Assembly (NCBI GenBank): GCA_025058535.1
Contig: JANXEL010000033.1
Span: 33,954-97,953 of the forward strand
Direction of reading: 5' to 3'
Source: Ignisphaera sp.
Lineage (GTDB): Archaea > Thermoproteota > Thermoprotei_A > Sulfolobales > Ignisphaeraceae
Length of the DNA stretch: 64,000 nucleotides
The position numbers were made by a program, and so were the translations under genes. Positions 52,750-64,000 of this stretch are shown here, one piece after another. Every line of letters starts with the position of its first letter. Position 1 is the stretch's first letter. Under the pieces are notes generated by a model, which made no database searches, was not told where the DNA came from, and saw nothing but the letters and a program-made list of their open reading frames with translations.

Positions 52750-54102
52750 CTACTTTCCTCCAGCTTTTGCTGGCTTCAAATCCATTATAACTCCTATTCC
52801 AACAGTTTTACCCATATCCCTCATCGCAAACCTTCCAAGTGGTGGAAAGTCGCTATACTTTTCAACAACCATGGGTTTTAATGGTTTGAATCTAACTATT
52901 GCTATATCCCCTTGCTTTAGGAATGGCGGATTCTTTTCAGCTATTTGACCTGTTTTGGGATCCAGCTTTGCAACTATTTCAACAATTCTGCATGGTATGC
53001 TAGCTGTGTGCGCATGTATTACAGGTGTGTAGCCTGGTGCTATTGCTGTTGGATGCCATACGATCATGATTCTAGCTGTGAATTCGTCCGCTACTGTTGG
53101 TGGATTTGCCTGATGTCCTGCGACGTCTCCCCTACGTACTTGTTCTTTTGAAATGCCTCTAACATTAAAGCCTATGTTATCTCCAGGTAGTGCTTCCTCT
53201 AACCTTTGGTGGTGCATCTCTATGGTTCTAACTTCGCCTGTTACATTAGGTGGCATAAATATTACTGTGTCTCCGACTTTTAGCTTCCCTGTCTCAACTC
53301 TACCAACAGGTACCGTACCTACACCAGATATTACAAATACCTCTGATATTGGTATCCTCAGTGGTTTCTCTATAGGCTTTGGTGGAATCTTAACGTTATT
53401 CAAGGCCTCTAGTAAGGTTCTCGCACCATTCACTCCATACTTTTTCTTAATTTCTTCAATCTTCTGGTTATTCCACCATGTCATGTTGTCACTATACTTA
53501 ATGACATTGTCTCCAACCCATCCAGATACGGGGAGAACTGTTATAGTATCTAACCTGTATCCTGAGACCCTCAGGAACTTTATTAGCGTCTCTAAAATTT
53601 CAATAAATCTTTTCTCGGAATATGGAGGCTCAGTCGTGTCCATTTTAGTAATAGCAATTATCAGCTGGTCTATTCCCATAGTCCTGGCCAACAATATATG
53701 CTCTCTAGTCTGACCCTCTGGGCTCATCCCCGCTTCGAAATCACCCTTCTTTGCTGAAACAACGAGTAGCGCTACATCTGCTTGGCTTGCACCAGTTATC
53801 ATATTCTTTACAAAGTCTCTATGTCCAGGTGCATCAATTATTGTATAGTAATAGCTGTCGGTTTCAAATTTTCTGTAAGCTAGAGTTATTGTGAGTCCTC
53901 TCTCTCGCTCCTCCTTCAATCTATCCATTAACCATGCGTACTTCTCGCTCTCCTTACCAGCCTTTATGGCAGCCTCAAGGGTTTCTTTCCAAGTCTTTTC
54001 ATCAATAGCGCCAATTTCCACTAAGAGCCTGCCCACCAGTGTGCTCTTCCCATGGTCTACATGACCTATTATGACGAGATTCAAGTGTGGTTTTGCGCTC
54101 AT
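52750..54102 (-). CDS. tef1: Translation elongation factor aEF1A
   Basis: GTPase that delivers aminoacyl-tRNA to the ribosome; in archaea paralogues also serve Pelota and aRF1. G1 [16 protein letters not shown]3 [13 protein letters not shown]4 TKMD, then domain 2 ([21 protein letters not shown]) and domain 3 ([40 protein letters not shown]). At 450 residues it is slightly longer than the common 435. A strong TATA box at 54157-54165 in the 141-base gap behind rps7 gives it a promoter of its own with a roughly 34-nt leader. Confidence 0.97.
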   Translation of the reverse strand: MSAKPHLNLVIIGHVDHGKSTLVGRLLVEIGAIDEKTWKETLEAAIKAGKESEKYAWLMDRLKEERERGLTITLAYRKFETDSYYYTIIDAPGHRDFVKNMITGASQADVALLVVSAKKGDFEAGMSPEGQTREHILLARTMGIDQLIIAITKMDTTEPPYSEKRFIEILETLIKFLRVSGYRLDTITVLPVSGWVGDNVIKYSDNMTWWNNQKIEEIKKKYGVNGARTLLEALNNVKIPPKPIEKPLRIPISEVFVISGVGTVPVGRVETGKLKVGDTVIFMPPNVTGEVRTIEMHHQRLEEALPGDNIGFNVRGISKEQVRRGDVAGHQANPPTVADEFTARIMIVWHPTAIAPGYTPVIHAHTASIPCRIVEIVAKLDPKTGQIAEKNPPFLKQGDIAIVRFKPLKPMVVEKYSDFPPLGRFAMRDMGKTVGIGVIMDLKPAKAGGK

Positions 54103-54156
54103 AACCCTTCCCTAGTGCAGCTGCCTAGACACAGTTAAACAAATTATTACTCTAGA

Positions 54157-54165
54157 TTTATAAGT
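54157..54165 (-). promoter_or_regulatory. TATA promoter of tef1
   Basis: Minus-strand ACTTATAAA in the gap between rps7 and tef1 predicts initiation near 54136 and independent expression of tef1-rps10 inside the larger cluster. Confidence 0.5.
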
Positions 54166-54243
54166 GTATTGTTGCAATACATCAATCCCTAAAATATAGG
54201 AATACACCATACTTACAAAACTTTCTAAATGATGAGAGATAGT

Positions 54244-54861
54244 TTACCTTGAACTTAGTGCTATACGTTCTATTTCCTCCTTCCTTTGGATGGCATAACT
54301 TCTACTATCATAGTTAGCTGCAGCTATTATTTCATCAGCTAAGCATTCCTCAATGGGTTTTACCGATCTGAATGAACATAGATATGAGCCCTCAGTGATG
54401 TGTCTTATTGCGAGATCAGCTCTTCTCATCGGTGAAATGTCTACCGCTACATGATACACTATACCGCCGTAGACTATTCTAGTGGTCTCTTCTCTAGGAG
54501 CTGCATTCTCTATAGCCCTTACAAGCACTTGTAAGGGGTTATCTTTTGTTTTAATATGTATTAAATCGAATGCTGTCTTTACAATATTATATGCTAAATG
54601 TTTCTTCCCCGTATTCTTCATTTTTCTCATCATTTTATTGATTAGTCTTTCAACGATCGGTACTTCAGCCTTTCCAAACCTTCGATGTGCATGTCTACCT
54701 GCTGTATGCGGTACAATAACGGGCTTTAATGATATATACTTCTTTAGACTCGGATCAAGAACAACGACATCCCTGTAGCTCCATTTACCAAAAAGTTTTA
54801 GCTCATTCAGACTAGCCATTACTTCAGACAGTGATATTGCTGACTCTTGAGCTGCATCCAT
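54244..54861 (-). CDS. rps7: Ribosomal protein uS7
   Basis: 205-residue 30S head protein (S7/S5e). [91 protein letters not shown] and the C-terminal [21 protein letters not shown] block are all conserved. It starts six bases after rps12 with GAGG upstream of ATG 54861. Confidence 0.97.
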   Translation of the reverse strand: MDAAQESAISLSEVMASLNELKLFGKWSYRDVVVLDPSLKKYISLKPVIVPHTAGRHAHRRFGKAEVPIVERLINKMMRKMKNTGKKHLAYNIVKTAFDLIHIKTKDNPLQVLVRAIENAAPREETTRIVYGGIVYHVAVDISPMRRADLAIRHITEGSYLCSFRSVKPIEECLADEIIAAANYDSRSYAIQRKEEIERIALSSR

Positions 54862-54867
54862 AACTAT

Positions 54868-55311
54868 CTACCTCAAAGGTTTCTGCTTCTTACCCTTAAG
54901 AAGTTCAGTTAAAGCCACGCCATTTACTGCCATAACCTTGAATTTCACACCCGGTATGTCACCCATCGACTTACCTCTACTTCCCCCAATACCAACTACT
55001 AAAACTTCATCATGTTCATCTATAAAGTTTAATCCACCATCGTACGGCACGAACGCTGTTATAACCTTACCATTTTTTACTAGTTGCACCCTTACGCACT
55101 TTCTTACGCCGGCATTTGGTTGCCTCGCTTCAACACCTACCTTCTCGAGAACTATCCCTCTGGCCATTGGTGCTCCTTCCAGTGGATTGAACTTCTCTCT
55201 TAATTTGAGCTGTCTTATCCTATAATCTCTCTGACTCCATCTAAACTTTAGCCTTTTGACTGTAAGTTTACGTGCTGCAAATAGTCCTGAAGGCGCTTTC
55301 TTACCGGGCAT
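54868..55311 (-). CDS. rps12: Ribosomal protein uS12
   Basis: 147-residue decoding-site protein (S12/S23e). [40 protein letters not shown] and [21 protein letters not shown] hold the conserved loops near the A site (the PNAGVRK turn). The frame is open to 55350, but ATG 55311 begins the family sequence (MPGKKAPSG) and follows GGAGGTTGGCG, a strong ribosome-binding site. Confidence 0.97.
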   Translation of the reverse strand: MPGKKAPSGLFAARKLTVKRLKFRWSQRDYRIRQLKLREKFNPLEGAPMARGIVLEKVGVEARQPNAGVRKCVRVQLVKNGKVITAFVPYDGGLNFIDEHDEVLVVGIGGSRGKSMGDIPGVKFKVMAVNGVALTELLKGKKQKPLR

Positions 55312-55395
55312 CGCCAACCTCCTCCATAGCTGTAAGCAGCTTTCCTGCACAGCTTTTGTTTAAAATGCATCCGCATTTTAAGCTTTTCATTAAGA

Positions 55396-55857
55396 TTAGA
55401 CTATAACTACATTGTCTATAAGGTAGTACCTTCTTAGAAGAAGCCTAGCCTTTGCAACATTGTGTCCATTCTTTCCTATAGCAATACCCTTATCCTTTGA
55501 ATCTACATAAACGTAAACTGTCTTCCTTTCATTACCCTCAATTAGATGCACCCTGTAGACTCTCGCCGGCATGAAGATGTTTTTAACAAAACTCTCTAGA
55601 TTATCACCCCACCCTACAATTTCAATCTCTTTATTAATCAACCTATTTAAGTACTTCGTGTTGATGCCCCTTTTACCTATCGCTTGACCTATTTTATCAC
55701 TATCAACTATAAATATCACTACGCCCAACTCATCCATTATTATGCAATCCTTAGGCGTAACTCCTGTAATATCTTGGAATAGTGTCATGTACCTCATCTC
55801 CTCCATAGTAAGCTTTACATTTAACTGCGGCCTTATCTCTGTGGCTCTTGAAGCCAT
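55396..55857 (-). CDS. nusA: Archaeal NusA-like transcription factor
   Basis: 153 residues with two KH domains and no S1 or acidic repeats, the archaeal form. KH cores are visible as DSDKIGQAIGKRGINTKYLNR and DSKDKGIAIGKNGHNVAKAR, each with the GxxG loop. It lies between rpl30e and rps12 in the RNA polymerase cluster, as in other archaea, and is believed to help termination/anti-termination. GAGGTGA before ATG 55857 is an ideal Shine-Dalgarno. Confidence 0.95.
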   Translation of the reverse strand: MASRATEIRPQLNVKLTMEEMRYMTLFQDITGVTPKDCIIMDELGVVIFIVDSDKIGQAIGKRGINTKYLNRLINKEIEIVGWGDNLESFVKNIFMPARVYRVHLIEGNERKTVYVYVDSKDKGIAIGKNGHNVAKARLLLRRYYLIDNVVIV

Positions 55858-55869
55858 TCAAATGTCACC

Positions 55870-56190
55870 TCAATAAGTTTTGGCATACTTAATTAATATA
55901 TCAATTGACACTTGACCTGGATCCACAATACCCATTAAAGTCACTGCAAATGGTTTGCCAATTAGTGTCCCCAAATCTTTATTACTTCCTGGAAACTCTA
56001 TAATCGGTATACTAGAGAGTTTTGCATAGTATGCTACATCTTTTCTAATGCTTTCTGGAGCATTAGATGCCATCACAATGAATTTCAGTTGACCCAACTT
56101 AGCTTTCTTTATAGTATTGTTAAATCCCACTATTATTTTTCCCGATCTTGCTACGTATCTCAATATTGTATCTAATGACTGGACTGATAT
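55870..56190 (-). CDS. rpl30e: Ribosomal protein eL30 with probable AUA start
   Basis: L7Ae-fold 50S protein: SGKIIVGFNNTIKKAKLGQLK, FIVMASNAPESIRKDVAYYA and GTLIGKPFAVTLMGIVD. The first common start codon in frame is TTG 56163, but it falls inside the conserved N-terminal helix. Homology extends upstream through SVQSLDTILRYVARSGK, and the frame closes at a TAG only a few codons beyond. ATA at 56190-56188 is preceded six bases away by AAGGTGG (complement of 56197-56203), an excellent ribosome-binding site, and would give 106 residues beginning MSVQSLDT. No ATG, GTG or TTG is present in that span. Confidence 0.88.
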   Translation of the reverse strand: MSVQSLDTILRYVARSGKIIVGFNNTIKKAKLGQLKFIVMASNAPESIRKDVAYYAKLSSIPIIEFPGSNKDLGTLIGKPFAVTLMGIVDPGQVSIDILIKYAKTY

Positions 56191-56217
56191 ACGATACCAC
56201 CTTTTCTACATTTTTTA

Positions 56218-60032
<3,815 letters not shown>

Positions 60033-60052
60033 AGTTATCGTACATCCCCCGT

Positions 60053-63000
60053 TTATCCAATGAAATATTTATATTTATCTGACAAAATTAACCTTGGCTT
60101 TATACCCATACTCATCAGCTCCTGAATTAGCAACTTAAATGCGTATGGAACCGTAATTGAGTTTATCATACCCTTGTCACCGTGAATTGGACACTCATAT
60201 ACCTCCTTCTTCTTATTATACCAGCCAATGAATCCGCATAGTTCACACACATGCACCACAGCCCTATCCGAACTTTCAAGCATCCTCTCCTTAAGCAAGG
60301 CCGAGGCGCCGTGTCCTATGATGGCATCCCTCTCCATTTCACCGAACCTTAACCCTCCTTCCCTGGCCCTACCTTCTGTAGGCTGTCGGGTTAGTAGTTG
60401 AACCGGCCCTTTCGACCTTGCATGGATCTTATCTGCCACCATGTGATGGAGTTTCTGGTAGTAGACTATACCTATAAATATCGGCTGTCCTATTAGCTCT
60501 CCTGTTCTACCATCATACATGGGCTCTGTCCCATCCATTGGATATCCGAGTATTAGGAGTTGCTTTTTCAGATCATCTATATTCTCCTCAAAAAATGGCG
60601 TTCCATCAACTGGTCTACCACGTAGTGCTGCAACCTTTCCAGCTACGCTCTCCATAAGCTGGCCTAATGTCATTCTAGATGGTAATGCATGTGGATTTAT
60701 TATAGCATCTGGTGCTATACCATCAGTGGTATAGGGCATATCGTACTGCGGTATCAAAGCCCCTATGACACCCTTCTGTCCATGTCTAGAGGCAAACTTA
60801 TCACCTATCTCTGGTATTCTCAAATCTCTAGCTCTAACTTTTATGAGCTTGTGCCCTTCAACAGTAGTTGTTATAAATATTGAATCTACCCAGCCAACCT
60901 CACCATGCCTAACAGTTATAGATGAATCTTTCCTTCTCTGTGCCAATATGCCATAACCTTTGTACTCCTCAACAAATCTTGGAGGGCTTGTCTTGCCTAT
61001 TAATACCTCACCACCCTTAACAATAATTTCAGCCTTTACAATACCATCCTCGTCCAGCTTGGTATAGGCTTCCTTACCTCGATAGCCGAGAACCTTAGGG
61101 TCGGGAATTTCAATCCTATCTTCTTGTCCTCCTGCATACTTTAGCTCCTCTGTCGAGTATAGTCTAAAGAAGTTGGACCTCGCTAAACCTCTATCAACTG
61201 ATGATCTATTCATTATTAATGCATCTTCCATGTTGTAGCCGGTATAGCTCATAACGGCTACAACCATGTTTTGACCAGACGGTCTATCATTATAACCTAT
61301 TACCGATAGTGACCTTGTCTGAACTAAGGGTATCTGAGGATAGTGTAGCAAATGTGCTCTTGTATCTACCCTTAGTAATAAGTTGGCCATGTAGAATCCG
61401 AGTGCCTGCTTAACCATGGCAGACTGGTAGGCGTTTCTTGGTGATTGATTGTGTTCGGCATAAGGTATTGTTGAAGCTGCGACCCCCATTATTGTTGGGG
61501 GCCATATTTCAACATGCGTTGTTTCAGCTGTGATCTCCTCGGGATGTGTGGCTATTAGGGTATTCTCCTCCTCTTCCGCATCCAGGAGCTCTATAATTCC
61601 TAGCTTAAGTAGTTCCTCAAAGGATAGACTTCCTTCTCTAAGCTTAGTTATATGCTCCTTAGAAATCTTTAATCTACCGTTTTCGCATACCAATAATGGA
61701 CGAAGTATCCTACCCTGATCACAGTTGATGTTAACCTCATTAATATGTTGAGTTTTATAGTGCGCCACACTAATTTCATAGTGCAATCTTGAATTCCTTC
61801 TCATGCTTCTCATTTCATAAACAAGCCTCTCTGGTTCTGGATGATATCCTATAAGTGTGCCATTTAGATACACCTTTCCCCAACCCTTCATAGATTCAAA
61901 ACTTAGTTCACCTCCTCTAAGTTTAGTGAACACCTCTACTATTCTAATCACTCCAGTGCTATAGAGTAGGGCTTCTACAGCTTTCTCATCCAAACCTACG
62001 GATATTGTAGACATTAGAGCGAGATTCTTTACAAGACCGCAGTTCGGCCCCTCAGGTGTTTCAAATGGACAAAGCCTGCCAAATTGTGTTCCATGTAGAT
62101 CTCTTGCCTCAAAGTGTGGCTGACTCCTACTCAGCGGTGATATTACGCGCCTCATATGACTTATTGATGAAAGCCAGTTTGTGCGATCAAGTATCTGAGA
62201 AACCCCCGTCCTTCCACCTATCCATGTGCCCGTGGCCATCGCATGCTTTATTCTTTCCGTTATTATATCGCTTCTGACATACAATGCTATGTTAAATCTT
62301 CTCTCTCTCAACTTTGCACGTTCCAACTGGTATCGCAGATCCCTTATAAATGTTTTAAATGTAACTCTGAATAGTAATGCCAGCATGTCTCCCGCTAATT
62401 TAATCCTTTTATTAGCATAGTGATCCTTATCATCCACAGGTCTGCGTCCAAGCGTAAACTCAATAAGTTTACAGGCCATTTGACCTAAGAACAGCGCTTT
62501 TCTAATTCTATCCTCAGGTTTCGTGCCTATATGCGGTAAGAGATACCGGTCCAGAACAAATTTTGCTCTCTCAATTCTACTCTCTCTCGATTGTCCAATG
62601 GCAATTCTTGAACCTATATAGTCGAGTCCATCTTCTACAGTGGCTATATCACCAGACTGGATAAAGGATGCAAAGAGCTCCCTCTGTATCTCAGGATCAG
62701 GAGATACTGCTAATGCTATATCGATGTCCCTTTCGAGACCGAGAGCCCTCATAAGAATTACAAACGGTATTTTGCCAGGAATAGCTGGAAAAGATATGTG
62801 AAGCGTGCCATCTCTATGTCTATCTAGCATTATTGGAACTCTGTACCCTATTGTCGATGACACTACCTTTGCGGTATGTGTAACATTTAGCCCCTCTTGA
62901 CCATAGTCAACAATAACCCTATTTGGCGCAAGATCTTCCTGTGCTACTATTATCCTTTCAGTTCCATCTATGATGAAGTAACCCCCTGGATCTCTCGGAT

Positions 63001-63514
63001 CTTCACCAATCTTTATAAGCTCTTCAGTACTCATACTAGAGAGAGGATCCTTATTAGATTTAACCATCAGCGGTATCTCTCCAATATACACCTCTATGGG
63101 GGTTCCCGGTATTTCATTTTCGTAAGGAAGGAGCGTTATATATACTGGTACGGAGTATGTAAGATCCCTGTGCCTACACTCCATAGGCGTTATATATCTA
63201 TTTATACTCCCATCTACCTCCCTAACTTGGGGTTCACCTATTCTGTACCCTTTTATGACAACCTTAAAGCCAGGTATTGATGTTTCTATAACTGGCTCTT
63301 CTAGTATTATATCCCCTAGTATCTTTGAAATAAAGTTATTGTATGACTCTATATGATGTTTTGTTATCCCTTTCTCTCTAATAAATAGCTCAATTATAGC
63401 CCATCTTTCATCCGCAGAGAGTATCTTAGACTCAAAATGTGCTGAAGGTATGGATCCCAAAGACGAGTGTACCTGTTTTCTATCCGATATTGAGATGCTG
63501 CTCACACCGTTCAC
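60053..63514 (-). CDS. rpoB: RNA polymerase subunit B (Rpo2)
   Basis: Second largest subunit as one intact 1153-residue chain, not split into B' and B'' as in many euryarchaea. Landmarks: [12 protein letters not shown] early lobe, the fork segment [34 protein letters not shown], the active-centre Lys/Arg region [15 protein letters not shown], and the C-terminal zinc site [13 protein letters not shown]...CPIHG. It overlaps the rpoH end by four bases. Confidence 0.98.
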   Translation of the reverse strand: MNGVSSISISDRKQVHSSLGSIPSAHFESKILSADERWAIIELFIREKGITKHHIESYNNFISKILGDIILEEPVIETSIPGFKVVIKGYRIGEPQVREVDGSINRYITPMECRHRDLTYSVPVYITLLPYENEIPGTPIEVYIGEIPLMVKSNKDPLSSMSTEELIKIGEDPRDPGGYFIIDGTERIIVAQEDLAPNRVIVDYGQEGLNVTHTAKVVSSTIGYRVPIMLDRHRDGTLHISFPAIPGKIPFVILMRALGLERDIDIALAVSPDPEIQRELFASFIQSGDIATVEDGLDYIGSRIAIGQSRESRIERAKFVLDRYLLPHIGTKPEDRIRKALFLGQMACKLIEFTLGRRPVDDKDHYANKRIKLAGDMLALLFRVTFKTFIRDLRYQLERAKLRERRFNIALYVRSDIITERIKHAMATGTWIGGRTGVSQILDRTNWLSSISHMRRVISPLSRSQPHFEARDLHGTQFGRLCPFETPEGPNCGLVKNLALMSTISVGLDEKAVEALLYSTGVIRIVEVFTKLRGGELSFESMKGWGKVYLNGTLIGYHPEPERLVYEMRSMRRNSRLHYEISVAHYKTQHINEVNINCDQGRILRPLLVCENGRLKISKEHITKLREGSLSFEELLKLGIIELLDAEEEENTLIATHPEEITAETTHVEIWPPTIMGVAASTIPYAEHNQSPRNAYQSAMVKQALGFYMANLLLRVDTRAHLLHYPQIPLVQTRSLSVIGYNDRPSGQNMVVAVMSYTGYNMEDALIMNRSSVDRGLARSNFFRLYSTEELKYAGGQEDRIEIPDPKVLGYRGKEAYTKLDEDGIVKAEIIVKGGEVLIGKTSPPRFVEEYKGYGILAQRRKDSSITVRHGEVGWVDSIFITTTVEGHKLIKVRARDLRIPEIGDKFASRHGQKGVIGALIPQYDMPYTTDGIAPDAIINPHALPSRMTLGQLMESVAGKVAALRGRPVDGTPFFEENIDDLKKQLLILGYPMDGTEPMYDGRTGELIGQPIFIGIVYYQKLHHMVADKIHARSKGPVQLLTRQPTEGRAREGGLRFGEMERDAIIGHGASALLKERMLESSDRAVVHVCELCGFIGWYNKKKEVYECPIHGDKGMINSITVPYAFKLLIQELMSMGIKPRLILSDKYKYFIG

Positions 63515-63774
63515 CCTGGAACAACGTATCTATATGCTATGACCTCTCCCCCCGTTGGACTTTTCCTAATTATCTTCACTATATCACCTGGCTTCGCTCC
63601 AATAGCTCTAGCCACAGGATCGCTAGCCCTTAGCCACGGAAGCTGTTCTGGTTTAATGCCGTACTGCTTAAGAATTTTTATGCCCTCATTAATGTCTACT
63701 ATAACATGTTTAGGTACAAGTTCGTGCTCTAGTATCTTCATATCTGTGGAGGAATCCCTCTTTTTTAACACCAT
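63511..63774 (-). CDS. rpoH: RNA polymerase subunit H (Rpo5)
   Basis: Small archaeal/eukaryotic-type subunit (RPB5 C-terminal domain). [39 protein letters not shown] and [20 protein letters not shown] are conserved throughout crenarchaea. The frame opens at TTG 63786, but a TATA box (63798-63807, minus) predicts transcription start near 63777, so ATG 63774 with almost no leader is the likely start. It heads the polymerase/ribosomal protein transcript. Confidence 0.95.
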   Translation of the reverse strand: MVLKKRDSSTDMKILEHELVPKHVIVDINEGIKILKQYGIKPEQLPWLRASDPVARAIGAKPGDIVKIIRKSPTGGEVIAYRYVVPG

Positions 63775-63797
63775 TAAACACACCAATCGCTCTTCAG

Positions 63798-63807
63798 AGT
63801 ATTAAAC
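63798..63807 (-). promoter_or_regulatory. TATA promoter of the rpoH-rpoB-rpoA operon
   Basis: Minus-strand GTTTAATACT lies about 30 bases before the predicted rpoH start, implying an almost leaderless mRNA for the whole polymerase cluster. Confidence 0.45.
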
Positions 63808-63884
63808 AGCTTCCTAAACAAGCCTAATGAAGTAAAGCACTTATAAGCTCATTTTCTCGATTACAGCAACATAACTTCATAAAA

Positions 63885-63894
63885 CCTTTTAAAT
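63885..63894 (+). promoter_or_regulatory. TATA promoter of tRNA-Lys
   Basis: CCTTTTAAAT, centred near 63890, predicts initiation near 63916, eleven bases before the mature tRNA 5' end. It is divergent from the rpoH promoter, about 85 bases away. Confidence 0.55.
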
Positions 63895-63926
63895 GCATGA
63901 TAGATAGCAGAAATCAAGCATAGTGT

Positions 63927-64000
63927 GGGCCCGTAGCTCAGCCCGGTAGAGCGGCGGGCTCTTAACCCGTAGACCAAAACGCTGGGCGGAGGTCCCGGGT
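63927..64000 (+). tRNA. tRNA-Lys (CTT), with probable variable-loop intron, cut by the window edge
   Basis: Acceptor GGGCCCG, D-arm GCTC...GAGC, anticodon stem GCGGG (63954-63958) and CCCGT (63966-63970) around loop CTCTTAA with anticodon CTT (63961-63963), reading AAG Lys. After the stem the sequence should go straight to AGGTC and the T-stem CCGGG. Instead about 18 extra bases (near 63973-63990, ACCAAAACGC then TGGGCGGA) separate them. GACC (63972-63976 region) can pair with GGTC (63991-63994) to bracket the insert. Removing it yields a normal class I tRNA, so a non-canonical archaeal tRNA intron is likely. The 3' end lies beyond 64000. Confidence 0.88.

Overview
The window is a continuous stretch of crenarchaeal (Thermoproteota) chromosome. 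This rests on a Cren7 chromatin gene, an unsplit archaeal rpoB followed by split rpoA1/rpoA2, aEF1A, archaeal NusA and eL30, archaeal ThrRS and mevalonate kinase, PurP, BRE/TATA promoters, C/D box sRNAs and a tRNA-Lys with a probable non-canonical intron. The AT-rich DNA and gene mix fit a hyperthermophilic Desulfurococcales member; an Ignisphaera-like organism is my best guess, but I cannot prove it without a search. I see no CRISPR array, insertion sequence, integrase or phage block.

Layout. 0-4 kb: start of radA (minus), thrS, a C/D box sRNA, mevalonate kinase and a nuclease-fold protein. 4-10 kb: Memo-family protein, an aldo/keto reductase in frame with an upstream ubiquitin-like (MoaD/SAMP) gene, two unrecognised proteins, a second C/D sRNA, a PduO-type cobalamin adenosyltransferase and a B3/B4 protein. 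10-13 kb: M50-like membrane protease and an ABC-2 exporter pair. 13-15 kb: a decayed KaiC/RAD55-type ATPase pseudogene and an EndoIII-like Fe-S protein. 15-20 kb: a third C/D sRNA (both guides match 16S rRNA) and a BMP-family nucleoside-type ABC importer. 20-25 kb: a RACE-type corrinoid-protein activator, a MoaD-MoaE fusion and a VTT membrane protein. 24-27.5 kb: a zinc/manganese-type ABC importer with a NikR-like regulator. 28-38 kb: HTH regulator with dyads, cren7, purA plus a flavoprotein, zinc-ribbon protein, GH4 glycosidase, membrane glycosyltransferase, purP.

37.7-52 kb: pyruvate kinase, then a minus-strand run made of a ~1570-residue repeat-containing surface protein, a MacB/FtsX-like permease, an M28 peptidase, a MoxR AAA+ ATPase and a VWA protein. 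The likely ATPase partner of the permease lies on the plus strand at 51.2 kb, after an ACT/DUF711 pair. 52-64 kb: tRNA-Ser(GGA) and the transcription/translation cluster rpoH-rpoB-rpoA1-rpoA2-rpl30e-nusA-rps12-rps7-tef1-rps10, read on the minus strand, with a divergent tRNA-Lys(CTT) at the right edge.

The most interesting signals are three C/D box sRNAs, two of them touching gene ends; two genes (aldo/keto reductase, eL30) whose conserved N-termini lack ATG/GTG/TTG and seem to need AUU/AUA initiation; two ubiquitin-like proteins with Gly-Gly ends, one buried inside a fusion; the surface-protein/ABC/peptidase/MoxR-VWA run; a multiply frameshifted KaiC-like gene; and matched dyads upstream of a small HTH protein. 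Statements about families come from recognising motifs by eye; no database search was possible.
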